Origin: Streptomyces neyagawaensis
GTDB taxonomy: Bacteria > Actinomycetota > Actinomycetes > Streptomycetales > Streptomycetaceae
Direction of reading: 5' to 3'
Assembly (NCBI RefSeq): GCF_023516595.1
Contig: NZ_JAMGBG010000046.1
Location: forward strand, 103,881-167,880
DNA: 64,000 bases
Shown: piece by piece, positions 43,647 through 52,627 of the stretch
How the letters are laid out: every line of letters begins with the position of its first letter
Position numbering within the stretch: the first letter of the stretch is position 1
The notes under the pieces: model-generated
Seen by the model: the letters and a program-made list of their open reading frames with translations, nothing else
Told to the model about the DNA's origin: nothing
The model's database searches: none
Program-made: the position numbers and the translations under genes

Positions 43647-44243
43647 TCACATACCGATGATCAGCCGGCTGGCCCGGCCGGGCGGACCGGTCTGCGGGGG
43701 AACGGCTACGGACACCGCGGAGGCGCCGCCCTCGTACTCCCATGCCTCGCCCGGGTCCAGTGGCTGGTCGGCCGCCAAGACGCCGTGCCGGGCCTCGTCC
43801 GCGGCGATGAGCGCGCTCGCGGTCAGGGGCGGGCCGTCGTGGTCGGACGCGGCAGCCATCAGCCGGGCCGCAGACTCCGCCCCGGTCTCGGGCGGGATGA
43901 CCAGGAGATCCCAGCGGCCGGTGCCGTAGGAGAGCAGCAGCAGCTTGTGCGGGTCGATCTCCGGGGTGAACCAGCCGACCTTGACGATGTGGCCGTCCAC
44001 GGGAACCGTGCGGGGGATGACCGGCCAGTGTTCCGGGTTTACGGCGATGCGGGTGATGCGGCCCCACAGGGGATCCAACACGTCGGTGAGTGCCGGCAGT
44101 TCGCTCAGCAGATCACGGGAGCGGGGCCACCAGGCTCCGTCCAGGAGTCCGCGGGAGGGGCTCTCGGTCTTCAGTGCGAGACGCGCGGCCGGGGCTGCGA
44201 CGGACTCGGGGTGCGGCAGAGTGGAGTACAAGGTCGCCGACAT
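43647..44243 (-). CDS. DUF5994 family protein (copy 2)
   Basis: The protein has 198 residues. Core LDGAWWPRSRDLLSELPALT, ITRIAVNPEHWPVIPRTV, KLLLLSYGTGRWDLLVIPPE and a C-terminal EAWEYEGG motif. The ATG at 44243 is reached by a GGAG about 13 bases upstream, and the same leader sequence recurs at 47650. It is followed by the small membrane and STAS genes. Function unknown. Confidence 0.83.
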   Translation of the reverse strand: MSATLYSTLPHPESVAAPAARLALKTESPSRGLLDGAWWPRSRDLLSELPALTDVLDPLWGRITRIAVNPEHWPVIPRTVPVDGHIVKVGWFTPEIDPHKLLLLSYGTGRWDLLVIPPETGAESAARLMAAASDHDGPPLTASALIAADEARHGVLAADQPLDPGEAWEYEGGASAVSVAVPPQTGPPGRASRLIIGM

Positions 44244-44522
44244 GATGCGGACCCGTCTCCGGGCCGCCTCTGCGGCGGCCCGGGTTTCATCTTTCGCCGG
44301 GGACGACCCGGCGTGGAAGCCGGTGTGCGAAATGCCCTCGGTACTGTCCACACTACTCCGCGTTTCGCTGCGGCGCGGAGCAGTGGCCACATGGAGTGGA
44401 GTACCGGCCGGGTGATCTCCCGGCAGTGTCAGCGCGTGCCGGGAGCTCCCGTCCTTCGGGCTGAAGGGCCGTCGCCGCCGGGCGCGGCCGGCACAACGGT
44501 GTCGGACGGCGGGAGGGAGAGG

Positions 44523-45731
44523 TCAGCCGCGCCACTCCACCATGAGCAGGGTCGCGTCATCGCTGGTCCGCCCGCCCCTCGCCTGCTTGAGCGTGTGGGA
44601 CAGGGATCGCGTCACCGCCCGGATGCCGCGCCCGGTCCTCTCCAGTTGGTTCACGCAGTCGATCAGCTGGTCCTCCCCGAACTCCTCCCCACCGCTCTTG
44701 TGCTCCTCGACCACTCCGTCGGTGAAACAGAGGACGCGGTCCCCGCGCACTAGCCCCAGCTCGCTGATCCGAGGCACCGAACCACCCAGGCCGACGGGAA
44801 GGGTCGTCGGGGCGACCAGACGCTGTGCGACGCGGTGGTCGCGGACGAGGATCGGCGACGGGTGCCCGGCGTTGATCCACTGCGCCCGTCCCGTCGTCGT
44901 GTCCAGCTGCATCATCTGTGCGGTGACGAAGTGCTCGGGACCGAACTGCTCTGCCACGGCGCGGTCCATGAAGTCGTAGATCTCCGGCAGTCCGATGCCG
45001 GCCCGGCGGGCGTGGCGGTAGGCGCCGATGGCCACGGTGGCCATCGTGGCCGCGTCCAGTCCGTGGCCCATCGCGTCGATCATGGCCACGTGGAGGACGT
45101 CATCGTTGAGCGCGTAATCGAAGCTGTCACCGCCCACGTCGTAGGCGGGTTCCAGGATCCCGGCGACGGCGACCCGGGGCATGATCATCGCTAGCGGTGG
45201 CAGCAGCGACCACTGGATCTCCGCGGCGACGCTCATCGCCTCGCCGCGTCGGACGCCGAAGAACAGGTCGGAGTAGCCGTGCTTGGTCACCAGCAGGTCG
45301 GCCACCAGGCCGGAGATTCTGAGCAGCAGGCGGCGGTCGTGGTCGTCGACGCTGTCCAGCGTCACGACCATGACCCCCACCTGGTCACCGCCGTCCAGCA
45401 GGGGCAGGTGGACCCGGACGCCGTCCTCCCGGGGCACCTCCACGGGGACCGCGTCGAGGAAGCAGCGGCCCGCCTCGGAGTCGTCGATCACCTGAGGTTC
45501 CCCGCCCGTGAGGCCCTCACCGGGCAGCGGTACGAGCAGCAGCTGGCCGTAGTCCTGCAACAGCACCTGCGGTCGGCGGCCACCGAGCCGGTCCACCACG
45601 TCAGCGATCAGGGGCCCGATGAGATGGGGCGGCAATTCGTGCGCGCTGTCGAGGATCTCTCCGAGGAGAGCTTCTCCGAAGCTCTCGGAGCGGTCCGCGC
45701 GCCGTCCTGCCGTCATCCCCTCACCCGCCAT
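44523..45731 (-). CDS. SpoIIE/RsbU-type PP2C phosphatase
   Basis: The protein has about 402 residues; starts at 45785, 45731 and 45716 are all in frame and none has a clear ribosome site. The N-terminal ~200 residues are a GAF-like sensor (RRPQVLLQDYGQLLLVPLPG, QVGVMVVTLDSVDDHDRRLL). The PP2C catalytic region follows: AYDVGGDSFDYALNDD, IDAMGHGLDAATMATVAIGA, FTDGVVEEHKSGGEEFGE and the final SDDATLLMVEW. The metal-binding Asp residues are present. It would dephosphorylate STAS proteins such as the one at 42919. Confidence 0.92.
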   Translation of the reverse strand: MAGEGMTAGRRADRSESFGEALLGEILDSAHELPPHLIGPLIADVVDRLGGRRPQVLLQDYGQLLLVPLPGEGLTGGEPQVIDDSEAGRCFLDAVPVEVPREDGVRVHLPLLDGGDQVGVMVVTLDSVDDHDRRLLLRISGLVADLLVTKHGYSDLFFGVRRGEAMSVAAEIQWSLLPPLAMIMPRVAVAGILEPAYDVGGDSFDYALNDDVLHVAMIDAMGHGLDAATMATVAIGAYRHARRAGIGLPEIYDFMDRAVAEQFGPEHFVTAQMMQLDTTTGRAQWINAGHPSPILVRDHRVAQRLVAPTTLPVGLGGSVPRISELGLVRGDRVLCFTDGVVEEHKSGGEEFGEDQLIDCVNQLERTGRGIRAVTRSLSHTLKQARGGRTSDDATLLMVEWRG

Positions 45732-45840
45732 GGTCAGGGGCGGGCCGGTATGACAAGGGATCTGTCGGTGCCATGGCTCCATCACGGGGTAGTGGACGCC
45801 CGGGCCCGCCGGGTACGCGTGGCAGGCCGGGTCGGGCTGC

Positions 45841-46353
45841 TTACCTGGGTCCGGCTCCTCCTTCCGACTCCCATGTGTCCTGTCCGTCGAGGCCGCTCTC
45901 GGCGAGTGCCAGCAGGCGCGGGGCGGACAAGGGGTTCTCGGGGTCGGAGGCGGCGGTCAGCAGCAGGGCTGCTGTTCCGGCCGGTTCGTCCGGTGGGACC
46001 ACGAGCAGTTCCCAGCGCCCCACGGTGCCGCAGTCCACGGTGATGGCATGCATCTCGGCCGCCCCGTTGCTCAGGGCCACCTCGATCACATGCCCCGGTG
46101 CCATCACCTCCTGCGGGGCATCTGGCCAGGCGGCGGTACCCACGGTCACGCGCGTGATGGTGCCGATGCTCGGATCCAAGGAGCCGACCAGCGCGGGCAG
46201 CTCCAGTTCCAGTGCGTCGCAGCGCGGCCACCATGCGCCGTCCAGCGGGCCATGGCTGACATCCGGCGTGAGGCGCAGCCGGGGCAAGGGCATCCGGTAG
46301 GAGTGTCCGTCACCTGGGGCCGTACCTTTGGCGGACTTGGTGATGGCGTTCAT
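45841..46353 (-). CDS. DUF5994 family protein (copy 3)
   Basis: The protein has 170 residues. Core HGPLDGAWWPRCDALELELP, ITRVTVGTAAWPDAPQEVMA, GRWELLVVPPDEPAGTAALL and a C-terminal TWESEGGAG. It resembles copy 2 more than copy 1 and lies just upstream of the phosphatase on the same strand. Function unknown. Confidence 0.83.
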   Translation of the reverse strand: MNAITKSAKGTAPGDGHSYRMPLPRLRLTPDVSHGPLDGAWWPRCDALELELPALVGSLDPSIGTITRVTVGTAAWPDAPQEVMAPGHVIEVALSNGAAEMHAITVDCGTVGRWELLVVPPDEPAGTAALLLTAASDPENPLSAPRLLALAESGLDGQDTWESEGGAGPR

Positions 46354-46583
46354 CGTGCGATCCCGATCCGGGCGGTTTCCGGCTGCCCGTGTCTGTCACT
46401 CGCCGGGAACGGCGCCGCCGTGGTCGTGCGCCCGACAGTTCTCGGTACCTGTCAGGCTACTCCCGGCTGTGGCGGGCGGCGTGGCGCGCAGCCATCGCGT
46501 CGAGACACGTCCGTACGGCGGACGACGGGTGGCGTGGCGGCCCGGGCCGCGTACGACCGCCGGCTCATCGCTCCTCTGCCGAA

Positions 46584-47558
46584 TCATCGGCGTGCCGAGG
46601 GCTGCCCTTCGGAAGACAGGGTCAACACACAGGGGGCGACGGGGCCGGGCAGCCCGACCACCTCGCCCATGTTCTGCCAGCCCCAGGACGAGAAGGCGGC
46701 TTGTCCTGCCTGGTCGGCAGGATGCAGCAGGGTGACCCCGAGGGAGGACCGCAGGTCTGTGAGCAGACGCTGTTGCAGGCGGCGGGCGATATCGCGGTGC
46801 TGAGCGTGCGGATGGGCCACGACCTGGGTGAGGACGACGAACCGTGCGCGGGAGGTGAGCCGCTGGATGATCTCCTGGAGCGTTCCGTCGAACCACCGGC
46901 GGTCGGAGCCGTCAGGGTCCACCGGATAACCGAAGGCGCAACCGATCAGCACCGTCGTTTCTGCGACCAGCAGGGCGAAGCCAGGGCGGTGGGCGGTGAC
47001 CGCCAAGCGGTGCAGGAAGTCTCCACGGTCGTGGTACGCCTCGCCGGCGGTGCCCGCGACGGACTCCGCAGCCAGGTCCGCGATGTCCTCGCGCATGTCT
47101 TCTGCCTGCCAGCGGGTCAGCCGTCGAAGGCGGATCCCGTCCCTGAGGACCGGCTGATCCGGCCGACGAGCGGGGTCCTCGGGCGCCCGCGTCGCGATAC
47201 TCATGAGGTCGCCGGATGCGGCGGGCGGCACGGGACTCACGGGGGCCGTAAGGAGCAGCGAAGTCGATCCGGTGGTATCGAGGAGCCGGGTGATCTGCGC
47301 GCACGGATGGTGCAGCCGCAGGCGAGCGTGGACCCGGCTGGCGCGCCGTGATGCCGACAGGAGGACGTCCAAGCCCCTGGCGTCGCAGGAGCCGACCGTG
47401 GTCATATCGATGTCGATCACGGTGACACCGTCCAGCAGACACTGCTCCACTGCGGCCCGCAGCAGCGGCGTCGTGGCCGGCCCGATGTCGCCGGCAAGCG
47501 TGACGAGCGTCCGCTCTCCTCGGTTCCGCCGATGGATGTCCAGCCGGGCAAAGGCCAT
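46584..47558 (-). CDS. STAS-domain protein fused to a GNAT-like C-terminal domain
   Basis: The protein has 324 residues from the ATG at 47558. The STAS domain covers ~1-110, nearly parallel to the 42919 protein, but the phospho-site is D59-A60-R61-G62 instead of D-S-S-G, so it cannot be phosphorylated there. After a linker the second domain (~145-320) includes LRRLTRWQAEDMREDIADLA, GFALLVAETTVLIGCAFGYP and RFVVLTQVVAHPHAQHRDIA, and looks like an N-acetyltransferase (RxxGIG-type loop replaced by HAQHRDI). The GNAT call is moderate. Confidence 0.78.
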   Translation of the reverse strand: MAFARLDIHRRNRGERTLVTLAGDIGPATTPLLRAAVEQCLLDGVTVIDIDMTTVGSCDARGLDVLLSASRRASRVHARLRLHHPCAQITRLLDTTGSTSLLLTAPVSPVPPAASGDLMSIATRAPEDPARRPDQPVLRDGIRLRRLTRWQAEDMREDIADLAAESVAGTAGEAYHDRGDFLHRLAVTAHRPGFALLVAETTVLIGCAFGYPVDPDGSDRRWFDGTLQEIIQRLTSRARFVVLTQVVAHPHAQHRDIARRLQQRLLTDLRSSLGVTLLHPADQAGQAAFSSWGWQNMGEVVGLPGPVAPCVLTLSSEGQPSARR

Positions 47559-47626
47559 CACGCCTCCCCTCGGCGGGGTTGCGGACCTGCACGGGTGTTC
47601 AGCGCGGCCCCTGCCATGATGAGCTT

Positions 47627-47770
47627 GCGCGGAGTTGCTTCGACCGCGGCGGACATGATGCCGACCCGTCTCCGCGCCGACCACTGGGGCGGCCCGGGGT
47701 TCGTCTCTCGCCGAGGACGACCCGGCGGGGCGGCCGGAGTGCGTGGTGCCCTCGGTACTTCAACCGTACG
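47627..47770 (-). repeat. Degenerate copy of the DUF5994 upstream/start region
   Basis: The sequence near 47650-47760 closely matches 44240-44350: an ATGATGCCGACCCGTCTCCG block (44243 region: ATGATGCGGACCCGTCTCCG), then similar GCGGCCCGGGTTTC and GACGACCCGGCG stretches and a CCTCGGTACT end. The ATG is present at 47657, but the reading frame runs into short nonsense. It is the abandoned 5' end of a fourth DUF5994-type gene. Confidence 0.6.
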
Positions 47771-47985
47771 TCGGCCGCAACCGGAAGCGGCTGCTTCGAC
47801 GGGCGCGCGGCACGGTAGGGGCCGCATCACCTCACGGGCCGTCCCCACGGTCCGGGCTCTGCCGCGAGTACGAGCGCATGGGTTCGCGCCAGGCCCGGCT
47901 TGCCAAGGCCACCTCCAGCGTGTCCCCTCCCGTAAGGCAGCCTGCAGCGCGGGCGGACTTGCCCCGACGACACGGCGTCTGAAGA

Positions 47986-48204
47986 TCAGGTTTTGAGACG
48001 GCTGACTGTGACGCGCTGACCCTTCAGCAGGGGCAGGTTGCGCACGTGGAAGGCGTGGGCGCCGGTGACGTTGCTTATCTCGTCCAGGATGTGCGGCATG
48101 GCAGCGAGGTAGGCGGCCGTGGAGTTCACGATGTACAGCAGGCCGTCCGCGTCCGGTTGACGATGGCCGATCCAGTGGAGGCCGGTCTCTATGAGCGCGT
48201 CGCG
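47986..48204 (-). pseudogene. ORF fragment antisense to the TPR gene leader
   Basis: The frame ends in DALIETGLHWIGHRQPDADG, LLYIVNSTAAYLAAMPHILD and HVRNLPLLKGQRVTVSRL, and has no start or ribosome site in keeping. The residue pattern looks protein-like (balanced hydrophobic and charged residues) and probably is the tail of a degraded gene. No family recognised. Confidence 0.4.
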
Positions 48205-48215
48205 CTCGTTCCGAC

Positions 48216-49229
48216 ATGCACCGCCGCACCTTCCTCGCCGCGAGCATCGCAGCGCTCGCGGCCCCGGCCGGCTCTTCGGCCTCACACACCGCCCTCGTCC
48301 AGGCCCTCCTGCCCGGCGCCGGCCCTGCGGGCGCCGGTGGCCCACAGGACACGGCCGTCCTGTACGAACGCGTCGGATCAGCACTCAGGCTTTTCCACAC
48401 CTGTCACTACACAGAGCTGGAGCGCACCCTCCCGAACCTGATCGCCGACCTGCGGATGGCCGCCGGCGATGCGACGGACAGGGACACGGTGTCCGGGCTC
48501 CTGGCCACGGCGTACCAGACCGCGACCAGCCTGCTGCTCAAACAGCACGACCAGGGCAACGCATGGCTCGCCGTCGGCCGGGCGATGGCCGAAGCAGAAC
48601 GCTCGGGCGACCCGGTGGTCCTCGCCTCCAGCGTCCGTGTCCAGGCCCACGTCCTGGTGCGCGAGAAGCACGCCACCGAAGCCGTCACTCTGGTCAGGCA
48701 CACCGCCGACCAGCTCACCGGTTCGTACGACCGGCGCTCTCCGAAGTACCTCGCTGCTGTAGGACTGCTACTCCTGCGCGGCGTGACCGCGGCCAGCAGC
48801 CGCGGTGATCGCGCGGCCACGAAGGAATTCCTCACAGAGGCCAAGGAAGTCTCCCGGTACGTGACCCTGGACCGGCCTGACGCTTGGGCCACCTTCAGCC
48901 CGACCAATGTCGCCCTGCACGAGCTGAGCGCCCTGGTGGCCTTCGGTGACGCCGGCCTCGCCCTCCAGGCGGCCCGACCCCTCATGCGCCGACACATCCC
49001 GGTCCCCGAGCGCCGCGCCGCCCTATGGGTGGAGGCGGCTCGTGCCTACAGCCAGCAGGGCCGCCTCGCCGACGGCTACCAGGCCCTGCGCATCGCCGAG
49101 ACCTGCGCCGCCCAGGACATCCGCCGTCCCGACGTCCGCAACCTGGTCGCCGACATGGCCGCCCGCGACCGCCGTCGTACCCTGCCGGAACTGCACCACT
49201 TCAGCCGCCAACTGGGAGTCCCCGCGTGA
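48216..49229 (+). CDS. TPR-domain part of an XRE-type regulator lacking the HTH
   Basis: The protein has 337 residues. It starts MHRRTFLAASIAALAAPAGS and continues in helical repeats (RTLPNLIADLRMAAGDATDR, LRIAETCAAQDIRRPDVRNL). The N-terminal RRTFL-plus-Ala pattern is found in the middle of actinomycete XRE-TPR regulators, right after the HTH, which is absent here. A real Tat signal is the alternative. No ribosome site precedes the ATG. Its stop overlaps the GTG of the flavoprotein gene. Probably a truncated regulator. Confidence 0.7.
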   Translation: MHRRTFLAASIAALAAPAGSSASHTALVQALLPGAGPAGAGGPQDTAVLYERVGSALRLFHTCHYTELERTLPNLIADLRMAAGDATDRDTVSGLLATAYQTATSLLLKQHDQGNAWLAVGRAMAEAERSGDPVVLASSVRVQAHVLVREKHATEAVTLVRHTADQLTGSYDRRSPKYLAAVGLLLLRGVTAASSRGDRAATKEFLTEAKEVSRYVTLDRPDAWATFSPTNVALHELSALVAFGDAGLALQAARPLMRRHIPVPERRAALWVEAARAYSQQGRLADGYQALRIAETCAAQDIRRPDVRNLVADMAARDRRRTLPELHHFSRQLGVPA

Positions 49230-49780
49230 CCGAGCCGACCGCTCCGGACAAGAAGCCCTTCCTGTACGTCGTCGTGTGCGCGGCAGGTGTTGCCCGTGAC
49301 GTCGGCAAGCTCATCACCACCGCCCAGGAGGCGCACTGGGACGTCGGCGCCATCGCCACACCGCAGGGACTCGGCTTCATCGACGCCAAGGCGATCGAGG
49401 CACAGACCGGCTACCCGATCCGCTCCGCCTGGCGATCACCGGGAGACCCGCGCCCCCTGCCTCCGGCGGACGCGATCGCCGTCGCTCCCGCCACGTTCAA
49501 CACGATCAACAAGTGGGCCGCCGGGATCTCAGACACCCTCGCCCTGGGCATCCTGTGCGAGGCGTACGGCATGGGCATCCCGACCGTGGCACTGCCCTAC
49601 CTGAACTCAGCCCAGGCCGCCCACCCTGCCTATCAGCAGAGCCTGGACCGTCTGCAGGGGATGGGCGTCCTGATCGGCTCGTGCGAACCGCACCGGCCGA
49701 GGGCCGGTGGCGCGGCGGATCGCTTCCGCTGGGAGGAAGCGCTGGAGTTGCTGGAGCCTCTGGTCAGCACGGTGCGGTGA
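49226..49780 (+). CDS. Flavoprotein (HFCD/LanD-like)
   Basis: The protein has 184 residues with a GTG start overlapping the upstream gene (GTGA). Family core: PFLYVVVCAAGVARDVGKLI, then IEAQTGYPIRSAWRSPGD, DAIAVAPATFNTINKWAAGI and DTLALGILCEAYGMGIPTVA. PATFNTINK is the phosphate/flavin-binding motif of the HFCD family, FMN-dependent decarboxylases or related flavoproteins. In Streptomyces it is usually paired with an XRE-TPR regulator, as here. Confidence 0.88.
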   Translation: MTEPTAPDKKPFLYVVVCAAGVARDVGKLITTAQEAHWDVGAIATPQGLGFIDAKAIEAQTGYPIRSAWRSPGDPRPLPPADAIAVAPATFNTINKWAAGISDTLALGILCEAYGMGIPTVALPYLNSAQAAHPAYQQSLDRLQGMGVLIGSCEPHRPRAGGAADRFRWEEALELLEPLVSTVR

Positions 49781-49952
49781 CGCGGTTCCTTCACCGGGGA
49801 CGGACCGCAGTGATCATCGTCGACGCCCGTTCGCCAGGCTGCCGACGAGGTCACCGGGGAGCGAGGCAATCACTCCTCCTCGTGCGGACGTGCTGGGCTG
49901 CTGCCGAGGCGAGCTGATCCGGAAGTAGGAGGGGGTCCCCCGGGCAAAGACC

Positions 49953-50013
49953 GTTCACTCAGGAAACACCAGAGCGTTCACTCAGGAAACGCGCGAATGT
50001 TCACTCAGGAAAC
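49953..50013. repeat. Three 15-bp iterons GTTCACTCAGGAAAC at 23-bp period
   Basis: Perfect copies begin at 49953, 49976 and 49999, separated by different 8-bp spacers. They lie 126 bp past the 3' end of the relaxase gene and 172 bp past the flavoprotein, in a region with no gene. Such iterons are typical of plasmid replication origins, transfer origins or cooperative repressor sites. Confidence 0.75.
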
Positions 50014-50139
50014 CCGCGCCCGTCGTGGACCGGCCAAGCGCCCGTTGTGTGGTGTCAGCGGTGTGGGAGCCTGGGGGTGAACGGGACAGGTGCCTTCCTC
50101 CTGCTGACGGCCTCGCGCGCGAGGCCGTCAGTGCCGGAA

Positions 50140-51849
50140 TTACCGGTGTCGAGAAGGTGCCGCAGGCCCAGGCTGCGAAGGGCTCTGTGGGGTCTGGCCA
50201 CGCTGTGCCGTTCGTGCTGCAACGCTCGTGCGGGCTTGGGCGGCTCGTGCTCGGGCGCTGGGGGCCTGCCGGGCGGCGAGGCGTTGGATGCGCCAGGTGA
50301 GGGTCCTGGCGGTGGAGCGGGCGTCGTCCAGGGTGCGCTGGCGGGCGGCATGCTGGAGGAGCAGCTCGGGATCGTGGCCGGCGGTCTCGGCTTCGGTCAG
50401 GGCGGCGGCGAGTGCCGGCCAGGCGGGGTCGTCGAGGATCTGCTGAGCGTGTTCGGGCACGATCACGAGGATCCGCTGGGCGTGCCGTTCCATGGTGCGG
50501 GCCGGTGGTTGGCGCTGGGCCAGGGCGGCCAGTGGCTCGGCAGCAGCCTGTTGGGAGACGGCCTGCAGGTGGACCAGGGCCTGGTGGGCGGCGGCGACCT
50601 GCTGGTCGTGCTGGCGAGCCTGGTGCCAGCGGGCTGTGGCGAAGATGACGAGCACTGCGATGTCGAGGAACATCGCCAGCCCGGACCCGTCACCGGTGAC
50701 CGGCACGGTGCGCAGCGCGCGGACGGCGCCCCGGAGGGTGCGTGCCTGGTCCTGCTGGGCGCGGATGCGGGAGCGGGTGGCGCGTTCGAACGCTGTGGCG
50801 GCCTGTTGCAGCTGTGGCCGCAGGTGGCTGAGGGCGAGCAGCGGCAGGACATCGATGGCTTCGCCAAAGGCTGCGATGTGGGCCTGGGCTGCCGCGTCGT
50901 CACCGTGGTCGAGGTGGTGGGGGATGCGCTCGGCCGCGGCGGTGGCCTGGTACCAGGGGTTGGGCCTGCGCCGGCTGCCCGGCTCCGCTGCGGGCGGAGC
51001 CTCGATGGCGGTGAGGCGTTCGCGGATCTTGGGGAAGGACAGGTCGGGGGCGAGTTTGGCGCCGGAGAACCAGATCGGCTCGGCGGCGGCGTTGGTGTCG
51101 CCTGCCACGGCGACCTTGTACCCGCGTACGTCGCCGGAGGGAAAGTGCTGAACATCGACGAGGACGCCTTCGACGCCGTCGAGCAGGTGGAGGAATTCCT
51201 CCGGGCTGGTGGCGATGGACACCAGCTGGCGGACGGTGGTGCGCAGGCGCTCGCGGGAGGTCCGAGTCGTGCCGGCGCGGCGGGCTTTCTCCATCTCGGC
51301 GCGGGTGGGGCGCTTGGTGGCGGTGCGGTCGCCGCGCACGACCTGCAGGAGTCCGTATTCCTTCTCGATGGCGGCGAGTTCCTTGTCGGCCTTCAGGTAG
51401 TCGTTCCAGTGGCGGGCGGTGCTCAGGTCTCCTCGGACCTTGGTGGCGGTGATGTGGATGTGGTCGTCGGCGTGGCGTACGGCGACCCAACGGCACCCGT
51501 CGGGGTCGCCTTGTGGCGCGATGCCGGTGGCCGCCACAATGCGGCGCGCGATGTCCGCCCACTCGGCGTCGGTGAGGTGCCGGTCGCCGGGGGCGGCACG
51601 TACCGAGCAGTGCCACACGTGCCGCTCGGGTACCCGGCCCAGTCGGCGGGCTTGCTTGACCCGCAGGTCGAGGTCGGCCACGAGGCGCTTCTTTGTGGCG
51701 TCGAAGTCGTCGGCGCGGCCTGGGTCGGGTGCGAAGCCGTCCCAGGAGGCGATCAGGTGCGGGTCGGTGTGGTCCTTGGCCTTCTTCGTGTCGAACAGGT
51801 ACCGGATCAGGCCGGCGGTGTCCTTGCCGCTGCCGATCTTGGCGATCAC
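50140..51849 (-). CDS. Relaxase/mobilisation nuclease (MobA/VirD2-like)
   Basis: The protein has 569 residues from a GTG that overlaps the stop of mobC (GTGA). The N-terminal relaxase domain has MIAKIGSGKDTAGLIRYLF, then RHVWHCSVRA and the HUH-like metal motif H126-ADD-H130-I-H132. The C-terminal ~330 residues are helical with two short hydrophobic stretches (AMFLDIAVLVIFATARW). A nicking Tyr is expected near Y17. It would nick oriT, which should be nearby; candidates are the repeats at 49953 and 53579. Confidence 0.9.
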   Translation of the reverse strand: MIAKIGSGKDTAGLIRYLFDTKKAKDHTDPHLIASWDGFAPDPGRADDFDATKKRLVADLDLRVKQARRLGRVPERHVWHCSVRAAPGDRHLTDAEWADIARRIVAATGIAPQGDPDGCRWVAVRHADDHIHITATKVRGDLSTARHWNDYLKADKELAAIEKEYGLLQVVRGDRTATKRPTRAEMEKARRAGTTRTSRERLRTTVRQLVSIATSPEEFLHLLDGVEGVLVDVQHFPSGDVRGYKVAVAGDTNAAAEPIWFSGAKLAPDLSFPKIRERLTAIEAPPAAEPGSRRRPNPWYQATAAAERIPHHLDHGDDAAAQAHIAAFGEAIDVLPLLALSHLRPQLQQAATAFERATRSRIRAQQDQARTLRGAVRALRTVPVTGDGSGLAMFLDIAVLVIFATARWHQARQHDQQVAAAHQALVHLQAVSQQAAAEPLAALAQRQPPARTMERHAQRILVIVPEHAQQILDDPAWPALAAALTEAETAGHDPELLLQHAARQRTLDDARSTARTLTWRIQRLAARQAPSARARAAQARTSVAARTAQRGQTPQSPSQPGPAAPSRHR

Positions 51850-52496
51850 TGGGCCGCCTTCGCGGAGACAGCGTGGTTCATGGTCTGCGCGATGTCGCCG
51901 ATCGCGGCGCGGACTGCGTCCAGGGTGCGCTCGGTCTGCGCGAGGACGGCGGTGTCCACAGGGTGTGGATCCCCTCCGGCGTTGAGGCGGTGGGCGATCT
52001 GGTTGACGTTGTTGCCGATGCGGGCGACCTCGGCCCGCAGGGCGTCGAGCTTGTCGAGGCAATCATCGAGCTGGGTGCGCTGCCCGGCCAGGCCCACGGT
52101 GAGATCGCCATCGAGGTAGGCCATGATCACGGCGCCGACGAGGTGGGCGCCGGCGATGCCCATCTCACGGGCCCGGGTGAGGATTCGGGTCTTCTCGTCG
52201 ACGCTGTAGCGGACGGCGACACGCTTTTTGCGCTGGACGTCCTCGCGGGAACGGCGGCGGGCGAGACGACGCAAGGTGACTTCGTCGGCGCTGGCGGCGG
52301 GCGACTGCTCGGCTGCGTCGGCGGGTGCCTCCTCCTCGGGCACCCCCTGGTGCCCGAAGTCCTCCGCCACCCCCGGGGCGGAGGTGTCCGCGTTGGACCG
52401 GCCCTTGGACGGTCCAACGTCATACCTTGCTGGCTGGGTGACGGCGGTGGTCACCTCCTGCTGGCTGGTGGGGAGTTCATTGTGGAGGTCGGGCAT
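51846..52496 (-). CDS. mobC: MobC-like relaxosome accessory protein
   Basis: The protein has 216 residues from an ATG with GGAG upstream; further in-frame starts to 52670 are weaker. The N-terminal ~85 residues are disordered. The MobC-like part has KKRVAVRYSVDEKTRILTRA, GIAGAHLVGAVIMAYLDGDL and the signature VARIGNNVNQIAHRLNAGG. It binds oriT with the relaxase. It lies directly upstream of the relaxase and is coupled to it. Confidence 0.88.
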   Translation of the reverse strand: MPDLHNELPTSQQEVTTAVTQPARYDVGPSKGRSNADTSAPGVAEDFGHQGVPEEEAPADAAEQSPAASADEVTLRRLARRRSREDVQRKKRVAVRYSVDEKTRILTRAREMGIAGAHLVGAVIMAYLDGDLTVGLAGQRTQLDDCLDKLDALRAEVARIGNNVNQIAHRLNAGGDPHPVDTAVLAQTERTLDAVRAAIGDIAQTMNHAVSAKAAQ

Positions 52497-52627
52497 AGAG
52501 CGGTTCTCCATGTGGTGTTGCGGTGCGACGGTGACGCGATTCGACGGCTGGCTCGTCCCCGTACTGGTCAGCGCGGGGACGAGCGAGAGAAGTCGAGTTC
52601 GCAGGGTGGTGGGTGCTGCTGGGAGCC

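Noticed and set aside
49953..50013. Short CRISPR array
   Set aside because: Only three 15-bp repeats with 8-bp spacers; far too small and no cas genes.
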